This document shows positions 1 to 8,214 of a DNA stretch of 18,999 nucleotides, piece after piece. Each line of letters starts with the position of its first letter. Positions within the stretch are counted from its first letter, which is position 1. The position numbers and the translations under genes were made by a program. Under the pieces are notes generated by a model that was not told where the DNA came from, searched no databases, and saw only the letters and a program-made list of their open reading frames with translations. The DNA is from an uncultured Eubacteriales bacterium (lineage in GTDB: Bacteria > Bacillota_A > Clostridia > Christensenellales > Aristaeellaceae), in the NCBI GenBank assembly GCA_944333375.1, contig CALVKX010000012.1:1-18999 (forward strand). The letters are read 5' to 3'.

Positions 1-205
1 AGCCGCCGCTGTCGACCCAGCCTGAATTATCATCGACCCAGCCCGAGCCGTTATCGACCCAGCCCGAGTTATCATCAACCCAGCCCGAGTTATCATCGAC
101 CCAGCCCGAGCCATCATCAACCCAGCCGGAGCCGTCATCCACCCAGCCCGAGCCATCATCGACCCAGCCACCGTTGTCCACCCAGCCGGAGTTGTCGATC
201 CAGCC
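1..205 (-). repeat. Coding tandem repeat, 21-bp units encoding GWVDDGS/GWVDDNS
   Basis: Ten in-frame units are visible. Reading in the coding direction they are GWIDNS, GWVDNG, three GWVDDGS, two GWVDDNS, GWVDNGS, GWVDDNS and GWVDSGG. The first two units are 18 bp and the rest 21 bp. Trp and the following Val/Ile-Asp are invariant, while the last two or three residues vary among D, N, G and S. Synonymous differences between units (AAC/GAC, TCG/TCC) show that the array is not newly duplicated. The array reaches the window edge, so its length is unknown. Confidence 0.9.
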
Positions 206-1135
206 GACGTTTTCGGGGAAGGAGATGCCGTCCGCGGCGGCTTCGCCGCTCTGTCCGCCGCCGGCCCGGTTGCTCTCCCAGAGGGCAAGCTGGCTTTGCA
301 GCCCGGAGGAGGACAGATCATAGGTAAAGCCGGGAAGGCCGGCGGGGTCATAATCCACCCGCAGGGACAGGACCACCAGGGCGCTGCTCGCTCCCGAAAC
401 ATCCACCCACTCGCCCACCTGGCGGGAAGGCGGCTGGATGCCGGCCGCGAAATCCGCGCAGTTGGTCACGATCCAGAGGCTCTGGCTCTGCACGGTCACG
501 TTGGCCTGGCTGCTGAAGGAAAGGGAAACGCTCATCGAGGAGCCCTGCATGGACAGGGTGGCCTGGCCGATGAGGTAGCGGTTGCTGGCGCACAGGTCCA
601 CCGTCATGCTGCCCTGGGCGGCCAGCGAATTGAGATCCACCATGGTGCCCATCATCCAGTCGCCGTAGAAGGCCACGGACAGATCGTTGAGGCGAACGCC
701 GCAGGTACAGGCGTTGTTGCCCACCAGGCGCGCCTGCAGGTGCATAAAGGGCATGGCGTAGACGTAATCCCCGACGGTCAGGGTCACCAGGTAGGGGATG
801 GTGCGGTCGGCGACATAGGGCAGATAGATCACACCGCTGTCAAACGTGCCGCTCTGGTAGCCGTAATCCTTGTCAAACAGCAGCGTCTGCGAGTCCATCT
901 GCACCAGCGTGAGCCGCACGGGCGCGGCCAGTTCGCTGGAATTGCTGATGTATTTTTTCACCCGCACGCCCTGGGCGCTCGCCGAGAGATACTGCGCCAC
1001 ATAGTCGTCGCTGTTAAGACTGTCCATGTCCAGCGTGTCCACGTCGATGGTGAAACAGTTCTCCGCCAGGGCGGGAATGGCCGTCCATGCCAGGAGCGCA
1101 CACAGCGCCAGACAGATCCACACACGTTTCTTCAT
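1..1135 (-). CDS. Secreted protein with C-terminal GWVDDGS repeats, 3' end outside window
   Basis: This frame is open from an ATG at 1135 to the left edge, giving 378 residues without a stop. A well-placed AAAGGAG lies 8 nt upstream of the ATG, which decides the start. Residues 1-24 are a signal peptide (MKKR, hydrophobic core, PALA cleavage site before E25). Residues 25 to about 290 are a beta-prone domain of no family I recognise, with cysteines at 27, 143, 145, 182 and 226. From residue 311 onward there are ten tandem units of the type GWVDDGS or GWVDDNS, and the frame leaves the window inside or just after the tenth. The protein is therefore exported. A surface-display or ligand-binding role is inference only. 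It is transcribed divergently from the peptidoglycan-binding gene at 1379, which hints at a shared envelope theme. The anchor, if any, would lie beyond the window. Confidence 0.85.
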   Translation of the reverse strand, partial: MKKRVWICLALCALLAWTAIPALAENCFTIDVDTLDMDSLNSDDYVAQYLSASAQGVRVKKYISNSSELAAPVRLTLVQMDSQTLLFDKDYGYQSGTFDSGVIYLPYVADRTIPYLVTLTVGDYVYAMPFMHLQARLVGNNACTCGVRLNDLSVAFYGDWMMGTMVDLNSLAAQGSMTVDLCASNRYLIGQATLSMQGSSMSVSLSFSSQANVTVQSQSLWIVTNCADFAAGIQPPSRQVGEWVDVSGASSALVVLSLRVDYDPAGLPGFTYDLSSSGLQSQLALWESNRAGGGQSGEAAADGISFPENVGWIDNSGWVDNGGWVDDGSGWVDDGSGWVDDGSGWVDDNSGWVDDNSGWVDNGSGWVDDNSGWVDSGG

Positions 1136-1286
1136 TGAAGGTACTCCTTTGACGGAGGGTGCTGGAGGCACCCATCCACTGATCCCAACGATTCAGTCTA
1201 CCATTTTCATGCATCAAATCTGCTTCAGAACTTTGAAATCAGGACACAGAAATACGACTTTTTCGTAACAAAATCGTAATATAGCA

Positions 1287-1315
1287 TTTACTTTTTGGAA
1301 ATCCTTTGTTATACT
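1287..1315 (+). promoter_or_regulatory. Predicted sigma-A-type promoter of the peptidoglycan-binding gene
   Basis: A TATACT -10 box (1310-1315) is preceded by TTTACT (1287-1292) with an exact 17-bp spacer. The start codon lies about 64 bp further on. The 243-bp gap between the divergent genes at 1135 and 1379 holds this promoter and presumably one for the minus-strand gene. I found no convincing -35/-10 pair on the minus strand; the best is TGGTAGACT near 1194-1202 with a poor -35. Confidence 0.6.
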
Positions 1316-1378
1316 TGAAACGCGGTCCGCCCAGGCGGATTTTTCCGACACCGCTGAATTCCAAGGAGGAACCTGACG

Positions 1379-2980
1379 ATGAAAGCTTCCATGCGCACGC
1401 TGTGCCTCAGAACGCTCGCGCTTGCGCTGATCCTGACGCTGCTGGCCGCGCCTCAGTCGCTGGCTGCCACCAAATACAGCACGCTGGAGTTTGGCTCGCG
1501 CGGCTCGGATGTGCTCAAGCTGCAAAAGGCGCTTCTGGAGCTGGGCTTCAACCCAAACGGCACGGACGGCAAGTTCGGCCGCGGTACGGAGTCGGCCGTC
1601 AAGGCCTATCAGAAGGCCAGAGGCCTTGAAGTGGACGGCAAGGCGGGCACAAAGACCCTTACGATGCTCTATGGGGAGACGGATGGGTCCTCTGGCTCCA
1701 TTTCCACGCCTGTGACCACCAATCCCAACACCCTTAAATATGGCGACAGCGGGGATCGGGTGACAAAGCTGCAAACCGCGCTGGTGAAGCTGGGCTACGA
1801 CACCAACGGCGTGGACGGACGCTTTGGCGCGGGCACGCAGCGCGCGGTCATCTCCTTTCAGAAAGATAACGGTCTGGAGGCCGACGGCCTTGCAGGTGAA
1901 AAGACGCAGGAGCTTCTTTACGCCAAGGCGGATGGATCTTCCGGCTCGTCCTCCGGTTCCTCTTCCGGTTCGTCGGGCCTCACGCGCACGCTGCGCCGGG
2001 GCTATACGGGCAGCGACGTGGTAACGGTCCAGACCCGGCTCAAGGAGCTGGGCTACTATACCGGCAGCATTGACGGCGTCTACGGCAGCGGCTCCATCGC
2101 CGCGGCCACGGCCTTTCAGAAAAACAACGGACTCAAGGTGGATGGACTGACCGGCCAGAGCACCTATGCCGCGCTGTTTTCCAGCTCGGCCGTAGCGGCC
2201 GGCTCCTCCGGGTCTTCCAGCTCCTCCGGCACGACGGGTACCTTTGTCAAGCTGCGCTCGGGCGATACCGGCACGGAGGTGAAAAATCTCCAGAAGGCCC
2301 TCAAGGATCTGGGATATAACGTAAGCGCCGACGGCACCTATGGCCCCATCACCGTGGCGGCGGTCATCGCATTCCAGAGGCAAAATGGTCTGGACGACGA
2401 CGGCATAGCGGGCGCCAAGACGCAGACGGTGCTCTACAGCGGCAGCGCCAAGCGATACGATGCCTCCTCCGACAGCTCGTCCTCGGGGTCCTCCTCTTCG
2501 GGCTCCTCCTCGGGCGGCACGGGCACGACCGTGGCCCCCAACGGCGCGACCATCCAGCTCCTTCACTGGTTCAACGACGTCAAGCCCACCCTCAAAAACG
2601 GACAGAACCTTATCGCCTATGACCCGGAAAACGGCATCAGCTGGACGCTGAGAATCATGAGCCGGGGCAACCATGCCGACGTGGAGCCCCTCACCGCCGC
2701 CGATACGGAGGCGATGTTCAAGGCCTTTGGCAACAAGGAGAGCTGGGGTCCCAAGGTCGTCTACATCAAGCTTCCGGACGGACGCTGGTCCATCGCCTCC
2801 ACCCACAACGTGGCGCACGGGAGCCAGACGATTTCCAACAACAATTTCGACGGACAAAACTGTGTGCACTTCCTGCGCGACATGGACGAGTGCATGAAAA
2901 ACGACCCGGATTACGGCGTACAGAATCAAAATGCCATCCGAAAGGCTTGGAAAGCGCTGACGGGCATCACCGTGGACTAA
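1379..2980 (+). CDS. Secreted peptidoglycan-binding protein with four PG_binding_1 domains and an uncharacterised C-terminal domain
   Basis: The 533-residue product starts at an ATG 9 nt after AAGGAGG. Residues 1-30 form a signal peptide ending SLAA. Four PG_binding_1-type domains follow at about 34-98, 117-181, 203-267 and 290-353. Each shows the family pattern: Lys/Arg-rich G-D/S-x-V-xx-LQ, then LGY/LGF, DG-x-(F/Y)G, AFQ and DG-x-G, ending in a Leu-Tyr/Phe. Serine/glycine linkers (around 184-200, 274-287 and 362-380) separate the later ones. The last 140 residues (about 391-533) form a distinct domain with H477, H480, C495, H497 and C504. It resembles C-terminal regions of other clostridial peptidoglycan-binding proteins, but I know of no assigned function. 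It lacks the YkuD-type HGxx...SHGC signature, so calling it an L,D-transpeptidase is not supported. The role is probably wall-associated, with the enzyme or binding activity in the C-terminus unknown. Confidence 0.93.
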   Translation: MKASMRTLCLRTLALALILTLLAAPQSLAATKYSTLEFGSRGSDVLKLQKALLELGFNPNGTDGKFGRGTESAVKAYQKARGLEVDGKAGTKTLTMLYGETDGSSGSISTPVTTNPNTLKYGDSGDRVTKLQTALVKLGYDTNGVDGRFGAGTQRAVISFQKDNGLEADGLAGEKTQELLYAKADGSSGSSSGSSSGSSGLTRTLRRGYTGSDVVTVQTRLKELGYYTGSIDGVYGSGSIAAATAFQKNNGLKVDGLTGQSTYAALFSSSAVAAGSSGSSSSSGTTGTFVKLRSGDTGTEVKNLQKALKDLGYNVSADGTYGPITVAAVIAFQRQNGLDDDGIAGAKTQTVLYSGSAKRYDASSDSSSSGSSSSGSSSGGTGTTVAPNGATIQLLHWFNDVKPTLKNGQNLIAYDPENGISWTLRIMSRGNHADVEPLTAADTEAMFKAFGNKESWGPKVVYIKLPDGRWSIASTHNVAHGSQTISNNNFDGQNCVHFLRDMDECMKNDPDYGVQNQNAIRKAWKALTGITVD

Positions 2981-2996
2981 TTCCACAAGCTAAGAA

Positions 2997-3022
2997 GCGG
3001 AGAGGGGACCTTCCCTCTCCGC
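2997..3022. terminator. Hairpin between convergent genes, possible bidirectional terminator
   Basis: A perfect 10-bp GC-rich stem, GCGGAGAGGG with CCCTCTCCGC, encloses a 6-nt loop. It lies between the stop at 2980 and the convergent DUF1540 stop at 3042. There is no U-run on the plus strand. On the minus strand the stem is followed by TTCTTAGCTT, so termination of the minus-strand gene is the better supported role. Confidence 0.6.
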
Positions 3023-3041
3023 ATGGCGCATCCATGAGCCT

Positions 3042-3209
3042 TTAGCGGGCGTGGTAGCTGGAACACTCGCTCTCGTCACAGGTGCCCGAATGGCAGTCAC
3101 AGCGGGGCGCCACCTTGATGGCGTCCAGCTCGCACATGCCGTCCTTGGTGTGATGCCTGCAGCTGGTTACATCGCAATGGATGCTCTGGTTTTTGTTGGG
3201 AAACGACAT
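3042..3209 (-). CDS. Small cysteine-rich DUF1540 protein
   Basis: The product is 55 residues with seven cysteines (12, 17, 26, 37, 39, 44, 49) and several His. They are arranged as HCDVTSC, MCELDAI, RCDCHSGTC and ESEC. The spacing and the phrase C-x-ALDAIKV-like segment match the DUF1540 family of small clostridial proteins, whose biochemical role is unknown; metal binding is a reasonable inference. The frame is open further upstream to 3311. I place the start at 3209 because GGAGGTGA lies 5 nt before that ATG, and the extra upstream residues show no DUF1540 features. An unbroken run of eight G lies just upstream of this site. It is probably a single-gene transcript, as its neighbours are convergent (left) and divergent (right). 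Confidence 0.85.
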   Translation of the reverse strand: MSFPNKNQSIHCDVTSCRHHTKDGMCELDAIKVAPRCDCHSGTCDESECSSYHAR

Positions 3210-3276
3210 TTCGCTCACCTCCCCCCCCATGTTGATGCCCACAGTATGCGCCGTTTCCAGGCGCGCTATGCGCCGG

Positions 3277-3305
3277 TCGACAAGGGAAGAAAGCTGTGCT
3301 ATACT
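3277..3305 (+). promoter_or_regulatory. Predicted extended -10 promoter of queT
   Basis: TCGACA (3277-3282) and TATACT (3300-3305) are separated by 17 bp. TG stands one base before the -10, giving an extended -10 element. The implied leader is only about 44 nt. It holds a short hairpin, TGTTG-CTGG-CAACA (3317-3330), ahead of the AGGAGGA site at 3342-3348. No preQ1 riboswitch consensus was recognised in it. Confidence 0.7.
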
Positions 3306-3355
3306 TGACAACGGCGTGTTGCTGGCAACAGGCCCTATTACAGGAGGAATCGAAC

Positions 3356-3853
3356 ATGCACAGCTTTTTTTCCCGCTGGAACACCCGCAACCTCTGCCTC
3401 TCGGCGCTCATCGCGGCGCTCTACGCAGCGCTTACCCTGGCCTTTCAGCCCATCAGCTACGGCGCCGTACAGTTTCGTATTTCCGAGGCCATGACGCTTC
3501 TGCCCGCGCTTTTTCCGCAGGCGGTGCCGGGGCTTGCGCTGGGGTGTCTCATCAGCAATCTGTTCAATCCCATGGGCGCGACCGTCTATGATGTGATCTT
3601 CGGGACCCTCGCGACTTTGATCGCAGCGCTTATGACCCGGCGCATGAAGGGCAGCCTGTGGAAGCGGGCCCTGCCGCCGGTTTTGTGCAACGCGGTGATT
3701 GTCGGACTGGTGCTGACCTATGCATACGGCATTGACCTGCTGTGGATGAACATGCTCACCGTGGGGCTGGGCGAGGCGGCCGTATGCTATCTGCTGGGAG
3801 TTCCCATGGTCAAGCTTCTCCAGCGGAGGGATCTCAGCCGCTGGCAAATGTGA
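3356..3853 (+). CDS. queT: QueT family queuosine-precursor transporter, substrate-specific (S) component
   Basis: The product is a 165-residue, highly hydrophobic membrane protein with about five membrane segments. The signature stretch around residues 32-90 ([18 protein letters not shown], then [12 protein letters not shown], then the [13 protein letters not shown] block) is characteristic of the QueT family. These act as S components of energy-coupling factor transporters and bring in queuosine precursors for tRNA modification. The start at 3356 is set by AGGAGGA 7 nt upstream; the frame extends to 3296 but that start has no ribosome site and lies inside the predicted promoter. The ECF energising module (EcfA/A'/T) is not in this window, so it must be shared from elsewhere. 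It has its own promoter and does not look co-transcribed with the secreted protein downstream. Confidence 0.88.
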   Translation: MHSFFSRWNTRNLCLSALIAALYAALTLAFQPISYGAVQFRISEAMTLLPALFPQAVPGLALGCLISNLFNPMGATVYDVIFGTLATLIAALMTRRMKGSLWKRALPPVLCNAVIVGLVLTYAYGIDLLWMNMLTVGLGEAAVCYLLGVPMVKLLQRRDLSRWQM

Positions 3854-3956
3854 AATTTTTGTCGAAAACATGGATGACGGTTCCATGGCAAATCGTTCTA
3901 TGTCGGCGGAGTGTTTTTCCGCTCCTACCCAACGCTTTTTGGCAAGGAGGTTCAGC

Positions 3957-6900
3957 ATGCGGTCTGTTTTGAATCGGCGTATGCGCGGCGCCTGTGCGTG
4001 CCTTTGCGTTTTGCTTATGGTTGCGCCGTTGTTGACAGCCCTGGCGGAGGATACGGCCCAGCCGCTGCCCACGCCGACCATGATCCCTGCGGAGACGGCG
4101 GATGCGGCGGGGAATGAAACCGCCGTCCCCCCGACGGAGGAGGCGCCGGCGACGGAAACGCCTGAAATTCCGTCGGGGCCGGAAACGAATGAGACGCCCG
4201 TGCCGAGCGAGACGCCCGTGCCGAGCGAGACGCCCGTGCCGAGCGAGACGCCTGTGCCCAGCGAGACGCCCGTGCCGAGCGAGACGCCCGTGCCCAGCGA
4301 GACGCCCGCGCCGAGCGAGACGCCTGTGCCCAGCGAGACGCCCGCGCCGAGCGAGACGCCTGTGCCCAGCGAGACGCCTGTGCCCAGCGAGACGCCCGTG
4401 CCAAGCGAGACGCCCGTGCCAAGCGAAGTACCCGTGCCGAGCGAGACGCCCGCGCCGGAGGGAGGAACGCCTCCCGTGGAGCCCGTTCCCTCGGCGCCCG
4501 CTGTGACGGACACATGGGACGAAAGCCAGTGCGATCACATGAACGAGCACTGCGAGCGGGCCCCCAAATGCACGGTGGAGGGATGCCGCCACATCGGCGT
4601 CAACCAGGCGGGCGACGTGGTACCCCTGTGCGGGCTGGGCCAGTGGCTGATGGAGGTGAGCATGACCGCGGGCGACGGGATCATGACGCTTGCGGCCACC
4701 GAGCCCATTGAGGTCGAACTCGTGGACGGGGAAAACATCCTCTACCGCAGCGGCAGTTACCGCCTGACCGGCGGCGGCGAAAACGCGACGCTTTACATCC
4801 GCGACAACATGGCGCTTTCCATCGAGCTTGACGGGGTGCAGCTTCTGACGCTCCGGGTGTCGGAAAAATCGGTGGTCACGGTGGGGTTCCAGGGATTCAA
4901 CACCATCCAGACCCTCGCCGCGCCGGATGCCTCCGTCAAGCTGAGTGGATCGGGGCGCCTGACGGTGGCCAACAACCTCAACTTCGGCGTTTTGACCGTG
5001 GAGCGCGGCAATGTTCGCCTGCCCGCCAGCGCCGTGAGCAGCAACGGGCGAAAGCCGGTTGTCTTCGAGGCGCCGGGCGCGGAACGGGTGACGGTGGACG
5101 GGGAGTTCTGGAGCTACGTGACGGTGGGGTCTGACGGAGAGGCGACGCTGTGGCTGCCGCCGCTTGGCGAAGGCGGCGCCTACTGGGGACGGATGAACGG
5201 CAATACGCTGGAGGTCAGCTCCCTGGAGGAACCGCCGCAGGAGGATGATGAGGTGGATCTGAGCGCGCAGGGGGAGTTTCAGGCGCAGGAGGCCAGAAAC
5301 TACGCCCTGTACAGCTCGGATCCCTCGGTTCAGAACCGCGTGCTCAACGGAGCGCCGGGCGCCTCCTTCACCCTTGCGGGCGTGGGAACGGAAACCTCCG
5401 CGCCCGTCTTTCAGGGCGGCGGGGGGACCCTGTTCGTGAGCGGCGAAAACCACATCGATACCCTGTCAGGCCCGTATGCCGTTTCCGGCACGGGCCGGCT
5501 GTATGTCAAAACGCTCTCCGCTCCGTCGCTTGCGGCGCAGGGGACGGTCATGATCTGCGCCGCGGCGGGCGACGCGCCCTCGGCATGGCGGCGCGCCGAG
5601 GTGTCGGGCGGCGAGATGCAGGCGGCGCTGACCGCCGAGTATGAGGGCGGCGGCGTGCCGGCGCTGTATTTTGAGGGGGACCTTCATACGGTCTACGCGC
5701 CCCTGCCCGCGCCTGAGGACGGCTATCACTATCAGGGCGTGATCCGGGACGGCAGGCTGCTTCTGACTGCCGTGGAGGACGAGGAGGGCGCAGCGGTTAC
5801 GCTCGGGGCGCAGGACGTGACGTTTGACCGGGGCGGGAACTACCGCCTGGTCAGCGAGGGCGGAACGTCCGGCCGAATCCTTGTGGCGGACGGCGTGAGC
5901 GTCAAGCTCACCCTGGCGGGCGCCTTCACCAGCGGCGAGATGCGCATCGGCGCGGGCGCCTCGGTCACGCTTGCGCTCCAGGGCGCCAACGCCGTGGGCA
6001 CGCTGGTGGTGGGAGACGGCGCCAGCTTGTCGGTGAGCGGCACGGGCGCGCTGGATGCGGCCAGCGCCTCCGGCGGCGGCGCGGTCAGCGTGAGCGAGAA
6101 CACCAACCTCAGCCTCTCCAGCGGCTCCGCGCTGCCCGGCAGCGCGGCAAAGCCCACCGTGATCGCCGTGACGGACGACCAGAACAACCCCATGTCCCGC
6201 GCGCGGATCGTTCTCAAGCTGGGAAGCGCGGAGCCGTTCAGCACCACGACCGGCAGGGACGGCCGGGTGACGCTATGGCGCTCCAAGGCGCTGAGCGGAA
6301 CGGATGTGGTGGTGCTCAGCGACGGGGACACCTATGCCGCCATCATCAACAACGGCGCGGCCAGCCCCGACGCTCTGCCCAAAATCACCAACCTCAAGGC
6401 CACCGCCTTTGGCTCCATCACCTTTGATACCGATACCGGCAATACCCTGGGCGTGCAGTACATCGTCTCCAATAAGGAGGAGGAGATGCCGGACACCTGG
6501 GTGCCCAGCGCCGGCGTTGCGCTTCTGCGCGGCGGCGAATGTACCATCCCCGGCCTCAGGGACGGCGACGTCGTCACCTTCCGCGCCTTCGCCTGCGTCC
6601 AGGCCGGGGCGGTCCTTTCCGCCGATACCGCTTCAGCCTTTGCCTTCAGCGAAAAGACGGTGTTCACCGTCAAGGAGGAGCGCCAGAAGCTCGTCATCGC
6701 CGACCAGGAACGCACCTATACGGGCAAGGCTTTCCGCCTCAGCACCAAGCTCTATCCCCAGAGCGCGACGGTCAGCTATTTTCAGGACGGCGAGCTCATG
6801 GAGCACGCGCCCGTCAAGGTGGGCGACTACATCGCGCGCGTGACGGTCCCCGCCGGCGATACGCAGTATCTGCCCGGCAGCTATGATGTGAAGATGACCA

Positions 6901-8201
6901 TCAAGCCCATCGTGGTCCTGATCTATCCCGAGGAGGCCAGCAAGCAAAAGGGAGAGGACGACCCGGATTTCTTCTACACCTATGACGAGAGCGTCATGCT
7001 GGAGGGCGACGAGGTGACGGGGGCGCTTTCCCGCGTCAAAGGCGAAACCTACGGCAACTATGCCTACCTTCCGGGCTCGCTGTCCGCGCCGGAGTATTAC
7101 GAGCTGGTCATCGCGCCCGACAGCCCCCTGTTCTTCATCGACTGGAACATCCATCACTACCTGCCCTATGATCCGCTGGCGCGCATTGACCCTGTTTATG
7201 ACGAGCTGCATTTTTCCAGCGGCAAGATCCTGCGCACCCAGATTCGGACCATCGACGTGCTCAAGGTGGGAGACACCTACTACGGGATGCCCGTCACCGA
7301 CCTCATCGACGGGCGGGAGCGGCCCGCCACGCCCACCCTGCGCCTGCGCGGCGGATATGATTCCGCGCTGCTCATCCTCAACACCGAGCCCGAGCTCAAC
7401 GCCGACGGCGGCTATGCCACGGACCTGGACGGGAACCGCCTGGTCCGGGGGCGCAGGCTCACCATTACCTACAGCATGCTCAACAACCTCGGGCGGCAGA
7501 ACGTGGATTACATCGCCTTCGGCCTGGACGGCGTGATGGTGCTTGTGGATCTGGAGGAACTCAGAAGCGGCGAGGGCGTGGCCGCGCTGATGAAGCAGGA
7601 GGGCATCGCCAAATCCAGCGCCACGCGCTTTCAGATCGACCTGGAGCCCGTGACCGTCAATACCCAGCTCGCCCCCAGCGAGTCCGCGGCCGGAGACGCC
7701 GCGCGCCTTGGCGAGAAGCTCATGCGCGTGAGCGTGAAGATCAGCAGCGGCTCGCAACGCGTGGACATCGCCCCGGTTCTCCGCAACGCCAGCGTCCTCT
7801 TTGACGCCAGCGCCCTGCTGGAGGACGATCTGACGCCCGCGGACGGCGGCGAGGTGACCGAAACCGTCAAGGGCCGTCCCGTAAGCGGGGGCGCCTCGGA
7901 GGAGCAGGCACGGATGCAGGCCGCCGTGGCGGCCGCCAAGGGCGAGGCTGAGGCCGACGAGGAACTGCTGGACCTGACGCTGGAGATGCTCAACGAGCAT
8001 ATCCGTCAGCGCTCGACCACGCTGCTGCGCTATGACGGGGGCGAAATTGCGCTTGACACGACGGCTGTCGTGCCCTATACTTCATCCGAATCCAGCCGGG
8101 CGATGTTCCGCGCGCTGATGCGCACCCGGCCGTATCTGACCACAGAGCTGACCAAGAGCGGCCTTTACGGGCTGCGCGAGCAGGCTCAAGAATCCTGGTG
8201 A
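3957..8201 (+). CDS. Large secreted multi-module surface protein with PVPSET stalk, Cys/His cluster, repeated beta modules and MBG/Ig-like domains
   Basis: The product is 1414 residues. The start at 3957 is chosen because AAGGAGG lies 6 nt upstream and it opens directly into a signal peptide ending TALA before E31. The same frame is open back to 3870 without a ribosome site. Residues about 79-165 are fourteen PVPSET-type repeats, a likely wall-spanning stalk. Residues about 190-230 hold a compact Cys/His cluster (CDH, HC, KC, GCRH, LCG). Three related beta-rich modules follow near 262-340, 443-515 and 617-705. They recall parallel-beta carbohydrate-binding domains such as Cthe_2159, but only by pattern. 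Residues about 735-795 look like an Ig-like module, and 905-1065 like Ig/MBG-type modules. The C-terminal 340 residues are unrecognised. No LPXTG, SLH or C-terminal membrane segment is seen. It is followed 13 nt later by an LCP-family gene, suggesting one transcript and a joint envelope role. The molecular function is unknown. Confidence 0.9.
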   Translation: MRSVLNRRMRGACACLCVLLMVAPLLTALAEDTAQPLPTPTMIPAETADAAGNETAVPPTEEAPATETPEIPSGPETNETPVPSETPVPSETPVPSETPVPSETPVPSETPVPSETPAPSETPVPSETPAPSETPVPSETPVPSETPVPSETPVPSEVPVPSETPAPEGGTPPVEPVPSAPAVTDTWDESQCDHMNEHCERAPKCTVEGCRHIGVNQAGDVVPLCGLGQWLMEVSMTAGDGIMTLAATEPIEVELVDGENILYRSGSYRLTGGGENATLYIRDNMALSIELDGVQLLTLRVSEKSVVTVGFQGFNTIQTLAAPDASVKLSGSGRLTVANNLNFGVLTVERGNVRLPASAVSSNGRKPVVFEAPGAERVTVDGEFWSYVTVGSDGEATLWLPPLGEGGAYWGRMNGNTLEVSSLEEPPQEDDEVDLSAQGEFQAQEARNYALYSSDPSVQNRVLNGAPGASFTLAGVGTETSAPVFQGGGGTLFVSGENHIDTLSGPYAVSGTGRLYVKTLSAPSLAAQGTVMICAAAGDAPSAWRRAEVSGGEMQAALTAEYEGGGVPALYFEGDLHTVYAPLPAPEDGYHYQGVIRDGRLLLTAVEDEEGAAVTLGAQDVTFDRGGNYRLVSEGGTSGRILVADGVSVKLTLAGAFTSGEMRIGAGASVTLALQGANAVGTLVVGDGASLSVSGTGALDAASASGGGAVSVSENTNLSLSSGSALPGSAAKPTVIAVTDDQNNPMSRARIVLKLGSAEPFSTTTGRDGRVTLWRSKALSGTDVVVLSDGDTYAAIINNGAASPDALPKITNLKATAFGSITFDTDTGNTLGVQYIVSNKEEEMPDTWVPSAGVALLRGGECTIPGLRDGDVVTFRAFACVQAGAVLSADTASAFAFSEKTVFTVKEERQKLVIADQERTYTGKAFRLSTKLYPQSATVSYFQDGELMEHAPVKVGDYIARVTVPAGDTQYLPGSYDVKMTIKPIVVLIYPEEASKQKGEDDPDFFYTYDESVMLEGDEVTGALSRVKGETYGNYAYLPGSLSAPEYYELVIAPDSPLFFIDWNIHHYLPYDPLARIDPVYDELHFSSGKILRTQIRTIDVLKVGDTYYGMPVTDLIDGRERPATPTLRLRGGYDSALLILNTEPELNADGGYATDLDGNRLVRGRRLTITYSMLNNLGRQNVDYIAFGLDGVMVLVDLEELRSGEGVAALMKQEGIAKSSATRFQIDLEPVTVNTQLAPSESAAGDAARLGEKLMRVSVKISSGSQRVDIAPVLRNASVLFDASALLEDDLTPADGGEVTETVKGRPVSGGASEEQARMQAAVAAAKGEAEADEELLDLTLEMLNEHIRQRSTTLLRYDGGEIALDTTAVVPYTSSESSRAMFRALMRTRPYLTTELTKSGLYGLREQAQESW
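4194..4445 (+). repeat. Coding tandem repeat, fourteen 18-bp units encoding [12 protein letters not shown]
   Basis: Fourteen consecutive 18-bp units encode PVPSET-type hexapeptides (two are PAPSET, and one junction has Val for Thr). Units differ at third positions in patterned ways, for example CCC/CCT and CCG/CCC/CCA for Pro. This points to higher-order duplication of short blocks by slippage or unequal recombination. Such Pro/Thr/Ser/Glu repeats usually form extended, often glycosylated, cell-wall-spanning linkers in surface proteins. Confidence 0.92.
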
Positions 8202-8214
8202 GGAGGCTGATCCC

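Noticed and set aside
1..205. Possible CRISPR array
   Set aside because: The 21-bp units are contiguous, have no spacers and stay in one reading frame of a secreted protein. The 18-bp array at 4194-4445 is likewise a coding repeat.
2549..2977. YkuD-type L,D-transpeptidase domain after the peptidoglycan-binding repeats
   Set aside because: The His and Cys residues are present, but the SHGC motif and its spacing are not.
1214..2986. 590-residue open frame antisense to the peptidoglycan-binding gene
   Set aside because: It is the complement of a gene with clear domains, has arginine/glycine/histidine-rich shadow composition and no ribosome site. Long antisense frames are expected at this GC content. 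The same applies to the frames at 3834-5453, 7990-9966, 12908-14734, 14932-16503 and 16350-17768.
3306..3355. preQ1 riboswitch ahead of queT
   Set aside because: The implied leader of about 44 nt has one small hairpin but lacks the C-rich loop and A-rich tail of preQ1-I and is too short for the other classes.
3820..3860. Terminator at the end of queT (CCAGCGG/CCGCTGG stem then a T-run)
   Set aside because: The stem is 7 bp with an 11-nt loop inside the coding end, and the T-run begins about 12 nt after it, so it is too weak to list.
3854..3956. Promoter for the large secreted protein
   Set aside because: Several partial -10 matches exist (for example TCTATG), but none has an acceptable -35 at the right distance, so no box is called.
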